DNA of 64,000 bases from Toxotes chatareus (taxonomy: Eukaryota; Chordata; Actinopteri; Toxotidae). Positions 9,871 through 22,228 of this stretch are shown one piece after another. Position 1 is the first letter of the stretch, and each line of letters starts with the position of its first letter. The translations under genes and the position numbers were made by a program. A model generated the notes under the pieces. That model was not told the DNA's origin. It did no database searches and saw only the letters and a program-made list of their open reading frames with translations. The stretch lies in assembly GCA_016801885.1 (NCBI GenBank), contig CM028884.1:28977577-29041576 (forward strand). Reading direction: 5' to 3'.

Positions 9871-12800
9871 GCCACTTTAGGTTTATAAATATATTCCATT
9901 AAGAGGTTAAATGCAGGTGAATGTGCTCTAATGTCTTTTGACTGTAAAATTTTGTTTCATTTGGCTGTAAGCGGTTTGCCTGATGTTACTAACTGAGATC
10001 AAAAGGTGGCAGCGTTGTGTAACATAATGGTTGCGCCACCAAGACTTCGCCAAGTGCATCTTGGTCTGTCGTTCTGTTCTCGTTTGCACTGAGCTGGAGG
10101 TACATGGAGGATGGCGATGTGAGACAGCTGTGTAAAGAAGTAGGTAACTGTATGTAGCTTGGTGAAATGTGCTTATGAGTTACCTGTTAGAAGCTGCTGG
10201 TGCTGCTGGCTTGTATTTACGGTGCGGGATGGAAACCTGGAGACCGAGATGATATGCAACATGCACATGCACATGTTTTGGCAAGACAAGGGGATAACAG
10301 CAAATAAGAAGCAGGTTAAGTCCACTGTCCAAAATGTTCCAAGCAAATCTGTGTCCTTGTTGACGGGGAAAACGCTGCGAGAACCATAATAATTGTTCCC
10401 TGTGTGACAGCAAATTTCCCAGGCTACATGTAGGATGAATCAAATGACTCCGTAATGCAGAATTGGTGGCCCGTACTGACAAACCCACAGAGAATTATCA
10501 CGCAACGTTTTTGATTCACTCTCACTAGTCTGATCGGCATTGCTTCCAGCTACAGTAGGCAGCTGTTTCAGTGAAAAATCAAACAAACAACAGACAGACA
10601 AAGTTGGCAACTAGCTAACACTGGAGCATTTAGCCGCTAAGGAGATTGATATTTCCCTCAGAAGCTGAGACAAGAGCAGAGCACAAAGGAGAGTTGATAC
10701 TGAATTTGCATTAATCAGGTGGCTACCATCACGACTCCAAATTAATGCTAATGTTTCTCTGTTTCTGCAGCTGATGTGTAAACTTTGTTCTGCTGTCCCC
10801 TAAATTGTAAAAAAAAAAAAAGAAAATCAATCAATACTGTTTTAAGAAAAACAAAATTTAATGGGTTGAAAATTTGAAAAAAAAAAAAGACCAATTTAAG
10901 GTAATGAAGGAAACTTTGGAAAATATCACTATTTTTGGCAGCAGTGAATAAATAAAGATTAAAAAAAGTAAGTAAATAACTTTTTTCCATAGATTGCATC
11001 TAACGACACCTTTAGCTTTTCTACAAGCTCTTAGTTTTTACACAGTTAATTATCAGATACAGCCTTTTTCATCAGTCTTTCTGTTGAGTATCACAACCAA
11101 GCAGGTTTTAATTTAGTTTGGCTGAGAGGAATGTAATTAATTCGCCATAAGCAGTGATGAGTCACATTATAATGCACCATGTAATCACATCCTGTCTAAA
11201 GAAAAATTGCTCTGGTGTTTGCCTGTGTCTAGATATACCTATCCTAAGTCTTTTTCTCACCAAAATAGATTCTGCCTCCTCAGTTCCCACTTTGAAGTCC
11301 TTCAAAGACATTTCTTTCCCCTTCTTTCATCACAGAGACATGAATACAATGAGAAAAAAAAAACTAGAAAACAAGGTGCGACTGGTTTGATGACAGTAAG
11401 AGAAAGTGTAAAAGGAGTATCATCCTCTGCATTGCGGGACCCAAATAACTGTGAGTGTCCTGGGTGCACTGGGCTGTGGCAGATTTTAATCTGCTCCTCG
11501 GCTCAGCTACGGCGCAGCATGCTACGCACCACAGGAGCACTGGGATCCAGAGACACACCGTATGACTGACTGACACAAAGCATCTCTTAATGGCACTGAA
11601 AAGGGCTAATAATGCAGGACATTAATTATCAGTAGGGACATTGTGTGAGCACTGATTGTTAACTGTGTGGCACCTCAAACCACAAGAGCACCTCAATAAA
11701 AGCGTGTATTTATTTCCACTCATGCTGGGCAAATGTTACAAAGGAAATAAACCCAGTAGCTGATGACCACTTATAACAGAAGCTGTAATCATGTTTGTTG
11801 TATGCTCTGTCTTTTGTTGAGCTTTGTGGCCTGGATACAGCAGGATGATTGTCGAACTAAAACTATCAAAACTATGAAACACTAATTAGCTGCAACTGCT
11901 GGGGATATGCGGCCACACTTGGTCCCATGCTCGTCTCATAGTGTCCGCAGTTGGTGCAGCGACTGATCTCAGAGTGTAGTCTGCGCGGGTCTTTTCCACA
12001 CAAGGCAAGCTTTCAGCATTCAAATAATAAATGGTCCCTGGCTGCTCCCTGTCTCAGACATTTCTGCGATGGAGAATCAGCAAATGAATCTCAAAGCATC
12101 TTGGGCTAGGAACATGATTAAAGCTGCACTCATCCATTTTTTTGGTCACCATCTGACAGTGCATTTACCTCCAACTTGGAAAGTTGCTGTGGCAAACATG
12201 CTGCCAACAACTGTTTCCCATTGCCACGGAAACTCATTATAGCTCTGGTTTGGTCTCAGTCCTGAGAAAAACATATCTGGTGGTTTAACGACTAGATCTT
12301 TCACCTTGTCTGCCATTTAGGCAGCTAACTTGCAATGGCTTTATCAGACCTCTTTTGCTGGAGCCAGAAACCTATGGCCTCCGGTTACACCATTTAGACT
12401 AAAATCATTTCATCGGAAATACGTCAGAGAATTTGCTCACAGAGGCAAAGTAAATTGACACAATGCTTTCGCTTAGAGTTGAACTTTGGCGAGCTTTGAC
12501 ACACAAATTCGTGCTGTTGATCAGCTGCAAACTGTTTTGGCAGTTCTGACCTTTGAGGGAGAGAAGAGACCCAAAGAGCCCAAAACGGAGAAGGATTTTA
12601 TATTAGCTGTGTTGCACCGTGATATATCAATGAATGGTACTGATAGTAAATAGTACTGATAGCAAATACAGTATGTTTGTATGAGACTGAGGAGAGCAGC
12701 TCAGAGCAAACCATCATCACCAATATCAAACCAAACCAACAAACTGCAAGAGTTCTGTAAAGCAGCAGAGTTACGGGTTCATTCTCTGCGGCTTGTTCAC

Positions 12801-15639
12801 TAACAGAAACCTGCTTCACATTACATGAAGTTTTGATACAGTGTTAATGTGAAAAACACTGACTGATTAACTGACCCTCAAATATTATTGTTCATAACTG
12901 GCATTAACTACAAAGAGCATCTAATCTTTAATGATTCTTTAATGAATCTTTAAAATTTTGATAAAAGGTCACACCACAGCCACATGAAAGTTATTTCCCG
13001 CAAACATTCACATTTGTACAACTCACCTTCCAACGGCCCACTTACATAAAGCATAGTTTGATGTTATGTACTTTATGATGAACAAAGTTGCCCTTTGTAA
13101 AGCCTCAGGCACTAATACTGTGTCCTCCACATTTTGCAGAGTTTAATTTGAAGCTTTCTCCATTTGATCTTAATTGCTTTTGTAATAATAATGTCTGTTT
13201 TCAAAAAGACTGTTAGGTTGTTTTTTTTTTTTTTTTTGAGACCTCTATTCCCAGAAGATTCACACTGGCTGCAGCTTGACTAGACACATAATGGGATCTC
13301 CTCAGGACGACAGCCTCTTTGCATGAAGCTGTGTATTGTTGTAAATTGTTCAGCAGGAGCATTTGTGTTAAGGACAATGTTTTCCTCTATTGACTGAACT
13401 CCGCGGCTGATTGCTGTGCTGTGAATGTAGACATCCTGGATGATAATGGCGATAATGAACTGGGAGCATGCAGAGACTCATCTCAGTGCACACTTCACTG
13501 CAGCAGTCTGACATATGGCGTGAGATTTCCATGCCTCCTCAACATTTGTTGACCTTGATTTGAGCCTGCCTGCCTCCCATTTATAATTAGTACCTGTTAA
13601 TTTCTGCATTCCTCCCTAGTCATCTTAAGTCAGGTGCCAAGTGGGAAGTGGCAAGTGCTTAACCAGCTTTTCCCTGCTGATGAGTGGTGGAGGGGTGTAG
13701 TCAACGGCGGTGTTGCTGACCAGCTAGCTGGCTGGTGGCTGTCCCGCTGACTCACTTAGCTGATCGATAGCTAATTCCCTTAAATAATCAAGGGGCCTCT
13801 GCAAAGGGAATGTGGTGGGAGGCATGATAATTGATTACTTTTCCTCTACATTTTCCCCAGTGAGTTCACTCTGTACGTTACTCCGCCGCATTTTTCATTG
13901 AGCTGTTCACGAGATGCTGAGGTATGCTCCTTCCATGCATCACATTTGGTTAGGGCCAATACGAGCATATAATTCTCCTTTGCTGAGAGATTTACTTCTG
14001 TGCAAATCTGGCCGGGTAAACCTCCAAGTCCTGTCTAACTTAAACACTCATACAGAATTGAAAATCTGTTTTTTTTTTTTTTTTAATATATTTTTTTCTC
14101 TGATGAGTTTGTATTTGTCATCAGACGCCTAGAAATATGGTAAAGGACCCACGTGTAGTAGGAGTAGTTTCCAAGAAATGTCAGGATCAATGTGTTTGGT
14201 CACACATCCCAAACTCACACAGACTGAATACATTAAAGAGGTACAGCAGCTCTACTTGGAAGTTAGACTGCAGTAAAACAATTATGTATGATGACAAACA
14301 TTGCATTGTGACCCCATTTGATCTAAAGGGAAACAAGGCTCTGCTTTTATTTCTCTCACCAAATTGCTCATTGATCCGAATCATTTTCTGAATTAAAAAT
14401 TGTGCTTAAAGTTAGTTCAAAGATAGAAAAAATATATGTGCTTTTTTTTTTTTTTTTTTTTTTTAACAGCAGCTCAGATACAGGGAGAGGAGCGAAGATG
14501 AAGAGGAGCAGAGGCAAATTTTTTGCCTGCCTTGCAGTTCTCATGCCTCAGATCTTCGGTGTGTCAGCCAGCTTGTGCGTATGTTTATGAGTGTGTGGGT
14601 GTGTGTGTCTGCAGCCATGCTAGCAGGGTGGGAACAGAGGGGGAAAGCAGAGCAGCAACATTTTATTGTTGAAGAAGCTCTTTGAATGGCACAAACCATC
14701 TGTTGTTTTATTCTGTATTCTGTTGCTTGTTTATCTGCCAAAACCACAAACATTGTCAGGAGGACGAGACATAAAAGAAGAAAAGTGCACAAGCTCTGAG
14801 CCAGCAGCAAGTCAACACAATTGACAACCGCAATCTCATGAGTGAACTCACATTGATTCATTACAAGGTGTAAATTAGTTGGTTTGGATGCATTTTCAGT
14901 AGTGGGGGAGGGTGGGGTTGTAATGAAGAAGGTTGCTTTTATCTCCTATTTATGTATTCACGCTCAGGTGGATGTAATCAGTGCAGGGAGACGTGCTCAG
15001 TGATTTTAGATTATAGCCTGGCTCAATCTCCCACCTCATCTAATTATTTTACATAAATATCATGCTAAACCATAATGTTTTTAGATGTTCTTTAGTAACT
15101 TGAAGCGAAGTTACTGCTCCCAGCCCAGAAATAGTCCGGTAATAGGCCAATCCTGTCTCCCAGAAATTACATTCAAACACAGCTGAAGTGTTTTCCCAGT
15201 TGTATCTGAAATATCTGAAGAAATGAACTGGTCATCATCTCACGAGAGAGACTGAATGCAGATAAGGAGGTTGTCTGTGGACACGTCCTCCCACAGAGGC
15301 TCCGTCTATTCATATCACAACAAATTCAAATGCATTGAATGATAATTATTCATTCATTTGTTATTATCTACAATATGAGAACTAATTACTTGCATATTTA
15401 GATTAAGACTGTAGCTGGACTTCAGTGTTTCCTTTCATGTGCACTTTTTAATGATTACATTTCCAAAGAGCACTTTTTACCGGCAGTTTCAGATTAACTA
15501 GAAACTCAACAAGAATTGGTTTTGATTGTCTCTTCTTGCTGTAGAATTACTTACTTCCTCTAATCACCCATACTTTGTATTTGATCTGGAAAGCCTCCAA
15601 AACAACTGGTTTGTCAGTATGTTATGTACATACTTTAAT
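9871..15639. other. Non-coding stretch with a possible repeat and conserved-element candidates
   Basis: No coding exon recognised in 5.8 kb. Poly-A/T runs occur at about 10809-10821, 10878-10889, 13220-13237, 14070-14085 and 14442-14464. The segment at about 12110-12600 (starting AAAGCTGCACTCATCC) reads like an old dispersed repeat but I cannot name it. About 13550-13700 is TAATTA-containing and could be a conserved non-coding element. Minus-strand frame 14541-14861 and plus frame 11207-11569 have no family motifs. Confidence 0.4.
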
Positions 15640-15770
15640 GTTAAAGTGAGAGTACAGCATTTTGAGAAGTAAGGTTATTTTCTTTCTTGTCAAGGGTTAG
15701 ATGAGAAGCAAGATACCGCTTTCATGTCCGCATGTTAAATACGAACTTACAGCCAGCAGGTGGATAAATT
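15640..15770 (+). repeat. Repeat family A, copy 1
   Basis: The order of landmarks CATTTTGAGAAGTAAGG, GGTTAGATGAGAAG, TTTCATGTCCGCATG and ACAGCCAGCAGG is that of a short interspersed teleost repeat. Four more copies occur in this window, at about 19.5, 20.95, 24.9 and 53.7 kb. This copy reads in the plus orientation and is diverged. Confidence 0.65.
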
Positions 15771-17272
15771 AACTCAATTGAAGAAGCTGGACGAGTGCCT
15801 CTAAGGTTCACTAATTAATATTTAATAGCTTGTTTCATTATTCTATTTGTTTAAGCCCCTGTTATCATCTCTGACGCAGTAAAGGCTACAGTCTTAGATT
15901 CCACTAGAACTAATCTTATGTCATTAACGAACATGAACTGCATTCAGAAATCTAAAAGGCTTGCAGCGTCGCTCCCAGACCTGAGACCTTTTCTCAAAGC
16001 ACTTAAATGAAGCACTTCATGCTTTCATTGGTTACATCTGGTCGCTCCGGGGCGACTCAGTCCACATCAGGTTGTGTGTCTCGCGGGGACGCTCGAGCTT
16101 CAAAGCTCCTGGAAACGAGCCAAGTGATCTAGTCTGCATCAAGCTGGAACCTGCCTTAAGCACCTAGTCAGAAACCTGCTTTAGCTATCCTCTGACTTAT
16201 TAAAATTCCATCGTGTGTAGCCTGGTCCAGCGTGTGCTGAAAGCAGGTAAAACTAATGTAATGATGTTCAGACAGACCAAAAAGAAGACACATTTTCCCT
16301 ATTATCATCTCGTCTGCCTGATTGATTATAAGGGTTTGATGGAAGCATTTAGTCATTATCTTTGGCTGCTAGGCTTCATTATGGGGCCTTACAGCTTTTT
16401 ACAGGATTGAAAGCATACTTATCACTGTACCTTTTATGTATGAGTTGGCTGGCACTCTCTCACTCGCTCTCCTTGTAGAACAGCCATTGGGCTAGTTTTA
16501 TTTATAAGTCTATTCTTGGCCCTCATTCTTTCATATCTTTAAAATGATACTTGAAGTCCAAAGTCTGGTTACTGCTATATTCACAAGACTTGTTATTATC
16601 TGTTTGCCTTAAGTGCATGCATACTTAGATTAAAGAGCTTTAAAAGTTCTCTGCCTCTAATAGTTGGGCCTCACTACAAAATGACTTAAAACTGCTGGAT
16701 CACCGTGTGTCATCTGAAGAATTTAAAAACCTGACAGAAAGCCTTGAGGAAAGATTTCTTTTTTAAGTGTTCATGCTTTTTTTTTGTTATGCTATTGTTG
16801 AATTTCACCCAGCCTCTTTAATGTATTGATTTTTCTCATACCATAAATTTTTCTTTTATATTCTTTCATTTTCGGTAATGGCAGTGAGGCCCTGGGCTTT
16901 ATTTCAGACCATCTCAGATACAGTCAATACTTCCCACTGTTGTCAAGATATGAAGTTTTTTTTCGTTTTTTTTTTTTTTTTTTTTTAACAGAATTAATTC
17001 CATCAGTACAACAACTGCCAACTTCCCAGAAGTGACAGCATCAGTTGTTTGAGCAAATGCCCAAAAAACAAAACTTGTTGACCCCTAGCAACACTAAGAA
17101 TTTATGAGTCCTGTGTGTCGGGGGCAAAACAGAAAGCTGTGGACATTGTGTTACAGAGTCACAGAGAGAGGAGTTCAGGGTGGCTGGAGGGCTCAGCAAA
17201 ATATCAGACTTTAACACCTGAGACCACTGGTCAGTTCCCATTTCCTGCTGACATTCAACTTTGGTTCCTTCT

Positions 17273-17301
17273 AACCATGACCACAATCATTCCCTAACCT
17301 T
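17273..17301 (+). repeat. Half copy of foldback-type repeat
   Basis: Contains ACCACAATCATTCCCTAACC, closely similar to one arm of the inverted-repeat element at 48764-48915. A second half copy lies 0.6 kb downstream. Confidence 0.45.
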
Positions 17302-17884
17302 AAAGACCCTGCACACCCATACTAAACCCACACAGGTGATTTGGATTACTGTGGTCGAGTAAACCTCTTCTCTTCACTGTTCACAGCTTCACAGCTTTGC
17401 GGTTTTGCTGTTTGTTATTATTCTTGTTAGTACATGGAGAACATGCTGACCTCACATAATTACCGGCAAAGCTCCACTATACCGGCTGCAGGTCTGTTCG
17501 GCCAGAATGATTCAAAGCACCTGTGTTGATGTGCAATACCTTTAACAAAGTGGTCATTATTCTAATTATAACGAAATTACACTGTCTGGTAATACATCCC
17601 CCTAGTTTTCTGATCTATCTATAATCAGTAAATATTGCTTATAAGTCACTGTAATGTAGTTATCAGCAGCCACAGGCAAGTGTTTAACATTTGTAAATAA
17701 CTAAGTGTGATGAATGACAGAATAAAACAGGTGTAATAATATAAATTATGTCTTCATAGAAGTTACAGTTGTCAACAATTGCTGCATATTAATAAACACT
17801 TAAAATGCTCTTATCTTCATTTCTTAAATGCTTATATACTGCTGATTAATGCTAAAAACAGGGGACTTAAAGTGAAGTCATTTT

Positions 17885-17914
17885 AATCCAAACTATGATC
17901 TTTCCCTAACCTTA
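17885..17914 (+). repeat. Half copy of foldback-type repeat
   Basis: Reads AATCCAAACTATGATCTTTC followed by CCTAACCTTAA, again the same arm as at 48850-48878. Confidence 0.45.
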
Positions 17915-18660
17915 ATCAACATACTGAGGGGCATCAGGTCAGAAAACACTTTCATTTGCTTTTCTACTGTCATTTAGTTTGCATTATTGTTGGTTGTTTA
18001 CTCACTGCTCTAGTTTCAGTCGTTTTCAGTCAGTATTAAAGTACCATCAGAGTTTCTGCAGATTATTTACATTACCAGTCCACCTTTCTGTGCATTGTAG
18101 GCTTTTCATGTGAAAAGTGTGCAGGAGCTGTGGAGTTTAAAGGTTGTATAAGTGCAAGGACTGGAATTTAATAGTGAATGAAGAGAACAACAGAGTATTT
18201 AATACAACATGACTTTGTTGCCCTATTGGTGCTATTGAAATGCACACAATGCCAAATTGTGCATGCATGTAAGGCTGCATGTAATTCCTTCCCCCTCAAT
18301 GTGCTTTTTTTTTTTTTTTATTAATGGCCATTTGCTCATGTTAGACACAGCATGCCAACTAGATCACACTCACCCAGGACATCAATCTCAGCCTTTTATA
18401 GGAAAATTCATTTAATATCTGTGGTTGTTTCTGTATATTTACATGGTCTTGTTAAATGAAAGTTGATGTCAGTGGAGCTTTGTGAAGCAAAGGCTCAGTG
18501 ACAGCCAAACTGTTCTTTACTTGGTTAATTTGCATGAGTGATAGCACAGCCTGCTTATTTTAAACGCTGCGCTTTAGTATTCTGTACAAGTCTATGCAAA
18601 TTTCACTCCCCTGTCTCATCTGTATATTTGGAAACCTTTCGTATTTGTTTATCTTTCCCA

Positions 18661-18750
18661 GAATGGGCTCTGTCAGAGGAGGACGCTGACCTTTCGGGAT
18701 CCACCCCAGTGACCCAACAGCCGCAGCAACCAGTGTGGAAAGATTACTGA
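18661..18750 (+). CDS. Possible small terminal exon of an unknown gene
   Basis: A strong acceptor (TTTGTTTATCTTTCCCAG, ending 18660) is followed by an open frame to a TGA at 18748-18750. It gives roughly 29 residues beginning EWALSEEDADLSGS and ending QPVWKDY. It is acidic then Gln/Pro-rich, locally GC-rich, and has mostly C/G third positions, unlike the flanks. The codon split implies a phase-1 junction with a missing upstream exon. I do not recognise the peptide, saw no partner exon on the plus strand, and the opposite strand is also open here. It may be a terminal exon, a non-coding first exon (a donor-like ATGG|GTAATG follows at about 18777) or chance. Confidence 0.25.
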   Translation, partial: EWALSEEDADLSGSTPVTQQPQQPVWKDY

Positions 18751-19480
18751 CAGACAATACCCTGTCAGACACATGGGTAATGTATAAGCTGCAGAGAGCG
18801 ACCGACCTGTGCAGAGAGACAGTGACAGAGGGAGAATGTTAACCTGCTGTTTGGCCTCATTTCTCACTCTGTTATATCCCATTGAGTAAGCTTTTAAACA
18901 CATCCCAGGGATCACTTTAATGTCACAACAGTCTGAGCTGTAGGTGTACTTTTAAAATGCAAAACAATGCCTTCACACTCACCCACGCACACAGACAGTA
19001 TGTTGGTTTAGCATGCTTTTGGGAATATTATACTCACTCAATTAATTCCCTGTGGGCTTGCCCTAAAGTTAGTTTTGCCCAATTAAGGCAGAATCCAGTC
19101 TCGATAACTCCAAATACACCTGCACATTTTTTTTGCCTCCTAAGAAAATACTTTCCTCAGTCAACTGTGGTTTGTCGCCTTCAGTTGTTAAACACCGATC
19201 TATACTTTTGTTATCATTACTCCACTCTCTCATTCTACAAAGTTATTTTCTCTTACTGCTGTTATTATGTGCATGCATTCTAATTTAAGGACAGAGCAAA
19301 AGCCAGGAGGCAGCAGAGAGATTTGTTTTATGTGTACACAATAGAAATTATAAAAAATGACCACAAATAGTTACTGCGCTTATTAAAAGCACAATAATTT
19401 TTAGATTTCTGCTTGTTTGGATTAAAAAAAAAAAAAAAAAAAAGCTAGATGAGTGATAATCAGTGAGCAGCAATCAGTCG

Positions 19481-19650
19481 AGCCATTTCCCCCTGTTTCC
19501 AATCTTTATGCTAACCTAAGCTAATTGCTTCCTGGCTGCATCTCCATATTTAACTACAGACGTAAGAGTGGGATCGATCTTCTCGTCTAACTCTCCACAG
19601 GACCACGAATTATAGTATTTCCCAAAAATGTTATCTCAAATATTCCTTTA
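19481..19650 (-). repeat. Repeat family A, copy 2
   Basis: Reverse-oriented copy: CCCTGTTTCCAATCTTTATG, CTAACCTAAGCTAA, GAGTGGGATCGATCTTCTCG, TCTAACTCTC and a TATTCCTTTA end appear in the reverse order of copies 1 and 4. A long poly-A (about 19424-19443) lies just before it. Confidence 0.75.
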
Positions 19651-22188
19651 AACTGTCACTGTTTTTGTGACAGTGTGTGTTGAGACTATCCTTTAATAGA
19701 TTCAAATAGTGCTTATCTCATTTTCATCACACTGGCAACAGGCACACAAATATTTAACAGTGCACATCTCATACATTATTAAAGTGTTTCACTAAAGTTT
19801 GAGATTTGAAATTCACATGCTGTTCCCATTGCGTTGCCACAAATTCATCAAATGAAGACACAAACAGCAGTATTTCCCGAGTGTGCCAGGTACTGTTCAG
19901 GTGTTGTGAATGCATCGTCAAACTGGAGCTCAAGCTGTTCCTTCTTTCACCAGAATTTGTCTCTGTGGGTTAGCCAGGCTGGTTCTGGCAACAGAGGATG
20001 AAACACCAGCTGCACATCAGCCTCCATATGCCACTGCTTCCTACCGCTCCTCTGTTATTAAGTAAAACTTGGGAATTTGAGGTCTACCAGGACGTGCCGA
20101 TGATTTATTCCAAATACCGGAATGTTTTTTTTTTTCTGTGCTGTTCATCGAGATCAATATGGCTTATCACTGAGAAGAAAAGAACAAACTGAAACAAATT
20201 CCTTTGATCTTTAGTCATGTCAAAGACTAGTTTCACTCTGAAAATAGCATCATTACACAACATCACTGAATTAAAGATATTAAAGTAGAACTGAAATTTG
20301 AAATCCCCTCACTTTTTATTAAAGAAAAATCGAAACTCTTTACTTGGAGATATTTGTGGATACGGTGTCTGAGCTTCAAGTCTCTGGTGGAAGTGGGGCG
20401 TTTCCCATGGCAGCTGCTGGCCGACAATAAAGGGCCAATGTTGCTCTGAGACGCACTGTCTGCTCTCATGGCGTGCTTCTAACTGGAGCATGTCATAACC
20501 CTTTATAGCCTCCAAATGTTGATAAAAGACATTACCATTTATGTTTTCAACAAGTCCACATGTCTGTGGTTATGCATCATTAGCAGTTCAGAGGAACAGT
20601 TTGACATTTTGCAAAGTGCACTTAAGTAACACACAACGTGTGTAAAACAGCAAGTTGTCATTTTCACACTTTAAGTGCAGATTAAACAAACATGATATAA
20701 TTATAATTATTATAGTTAGTGAGCTTTAGATGTGCTTATTTTGTTACCTTTGGACTGAACCATATTGGCTGCAGGCTTGTGCCAGGCCATACATTACTGT
20801 ACACTTCTGTACAGTAACAAATGTTTTCCCAGAAACCTTTGTTTCTGCCACCCTCTGATGACACTGCGCAGTCTGGTTTATTCGCTCCAGAGCTTCAGTT
20901 TGCTTGACAATTATATGGAAAATGGCTTTTTGACTCAGCAAGACAGTGAATAAGCGAATGTCTCAAAATGTTGAACTATTGTGACACAGTGTTCAAAATT
21001 TAAAAGGACCGTGTGTGTTGTGTGTGTTGTACTTCGGCTGGAAAATGAAAGATAGTTATCAAGGCTTGCCAGCATTAGCACTGATTCCCACAAAATGTTA
21101 GCTTCATTCACGTTACCTCGGCATCTCCAGAGTCATTGGCAACTCCTCCACACTCAGTGTTGTGCAAATGATCAAAACGCACAGCAGCAGCAGGTAGTCC
21201 TGTAATCACAGCACACACCCTTCACAGGCGATTCAAATCACAACACGTTTCATGTGTCAGGAGCACTCAAATCAGAGATTGGGTCTCAGAAATGGCTAAC
21301 AGTCTCAGGAAGTCTGCTTGTTAACAGCCTGTGAGGCCGTTGGAATTTAAATGACATTATGAACTATTTATACGGCTCCTGCAGAGCAGGGGGCATGAAC
21401 ATTTTGACCAGATAAGTATATAAGTCAAAACAAAAACCAATGCGACACGCTCATATTTTAGGCAAAATAAATTTTAATGTTGAACTGTTGAATTGTACTA
21501 TAATTAAATGGATTGTATTTTATTATAGACCTTCAACTTTAAATAGTAAATTTGACAGTTTGCCAGAGTATTGACATTTCAAAGTAAAAACTTGAAATGA
21601 GAATCTGTGAACAGTGTCCAAATGCCTTCACCTGCAAAATGATTAAATATGCATCTTTGCATGATGTGCATGATTCTGTCTTCTGACACTGTCCCTCTGC
21701 CCTCTTACCTTTAGCCTCCGCTATGATGTAAAGGCCTCATGTTGATTAAAAATCACAAGGTTTCAGCATAATGCGCTGTTTTGATTCTTGTGGAGGCTTA
21801 CCTGATAAAGAAAGAGTGATTTGGGTTATTACAGCGGGGTTGGCTGACAGGTTAAACTCATTTCTAGCGAGTTAGCTTGAGGAAAATTAGTTTGAATTCA
21901 GCCAATAATAAATTTGATATAGCCTCAATTTAGATTGCAATCATTTAATTTCATTAGAATTAATGTGGCTCAGCTGGAAGTGTAAATTAACCTGCCCATA
22001 GCCCCCAGTGAAAAAATGTACATTCTTTAGCTCGGCGTTAGTTAACTGATTTCAGCACCCTGCCAAACAATCACATCCTAAATTATTGTGTTTAATTTAA
22101 AAAAGGCACAATCTCTCAATAGAGTAAATTTTGGTGATGTATGAAAGAAACCCATGCTTACCCAAATATGTTCTTAATGCTGAATAAA

Positions 22189-22190
<2 letters not shown>
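19651..22190. other. Non-coding stretch
   Basis: No exon recognised apart from a partial family A repeat at 20934-20981. The portion at about 21860-22000 is dense in ATTA/TAAT motifs (see findings). Confidence 0.4.
20934..20981 (-). repeat. Repeat family A, copy 3 (partial)
   Basis: CAGCAAGACAGTGAATAAGC followed by GAATGTCTCAAAATGTTGAACTATT matches only the terminal part of the family A repeat, in the reverse orientation. Confidence 0.5.

Positions 22191-22226
<36 letters not shown>
22191..22226. repeat. (GT)18 microsatellite
   Basis: An uninterrupted GT dinucleotide run of 36 bases. Confidence 0.98.

Positions 22227-22228
<2 letters not shown>

Larger units (their letters stand above)
15771..18660. 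other. Non-coding stretch
   Basis: No gene recognised. A CpG-rich patch at about 16030-16130 stands out from the AT-rich surroundings but has no open frame of note. Long poly-T at about 16957-16987 and 18307-18319. Two half-sites of the foldback-type repeat described at 48.8 kb lie at 17273-17301 and 17885-17914. Confidence 0.4.
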
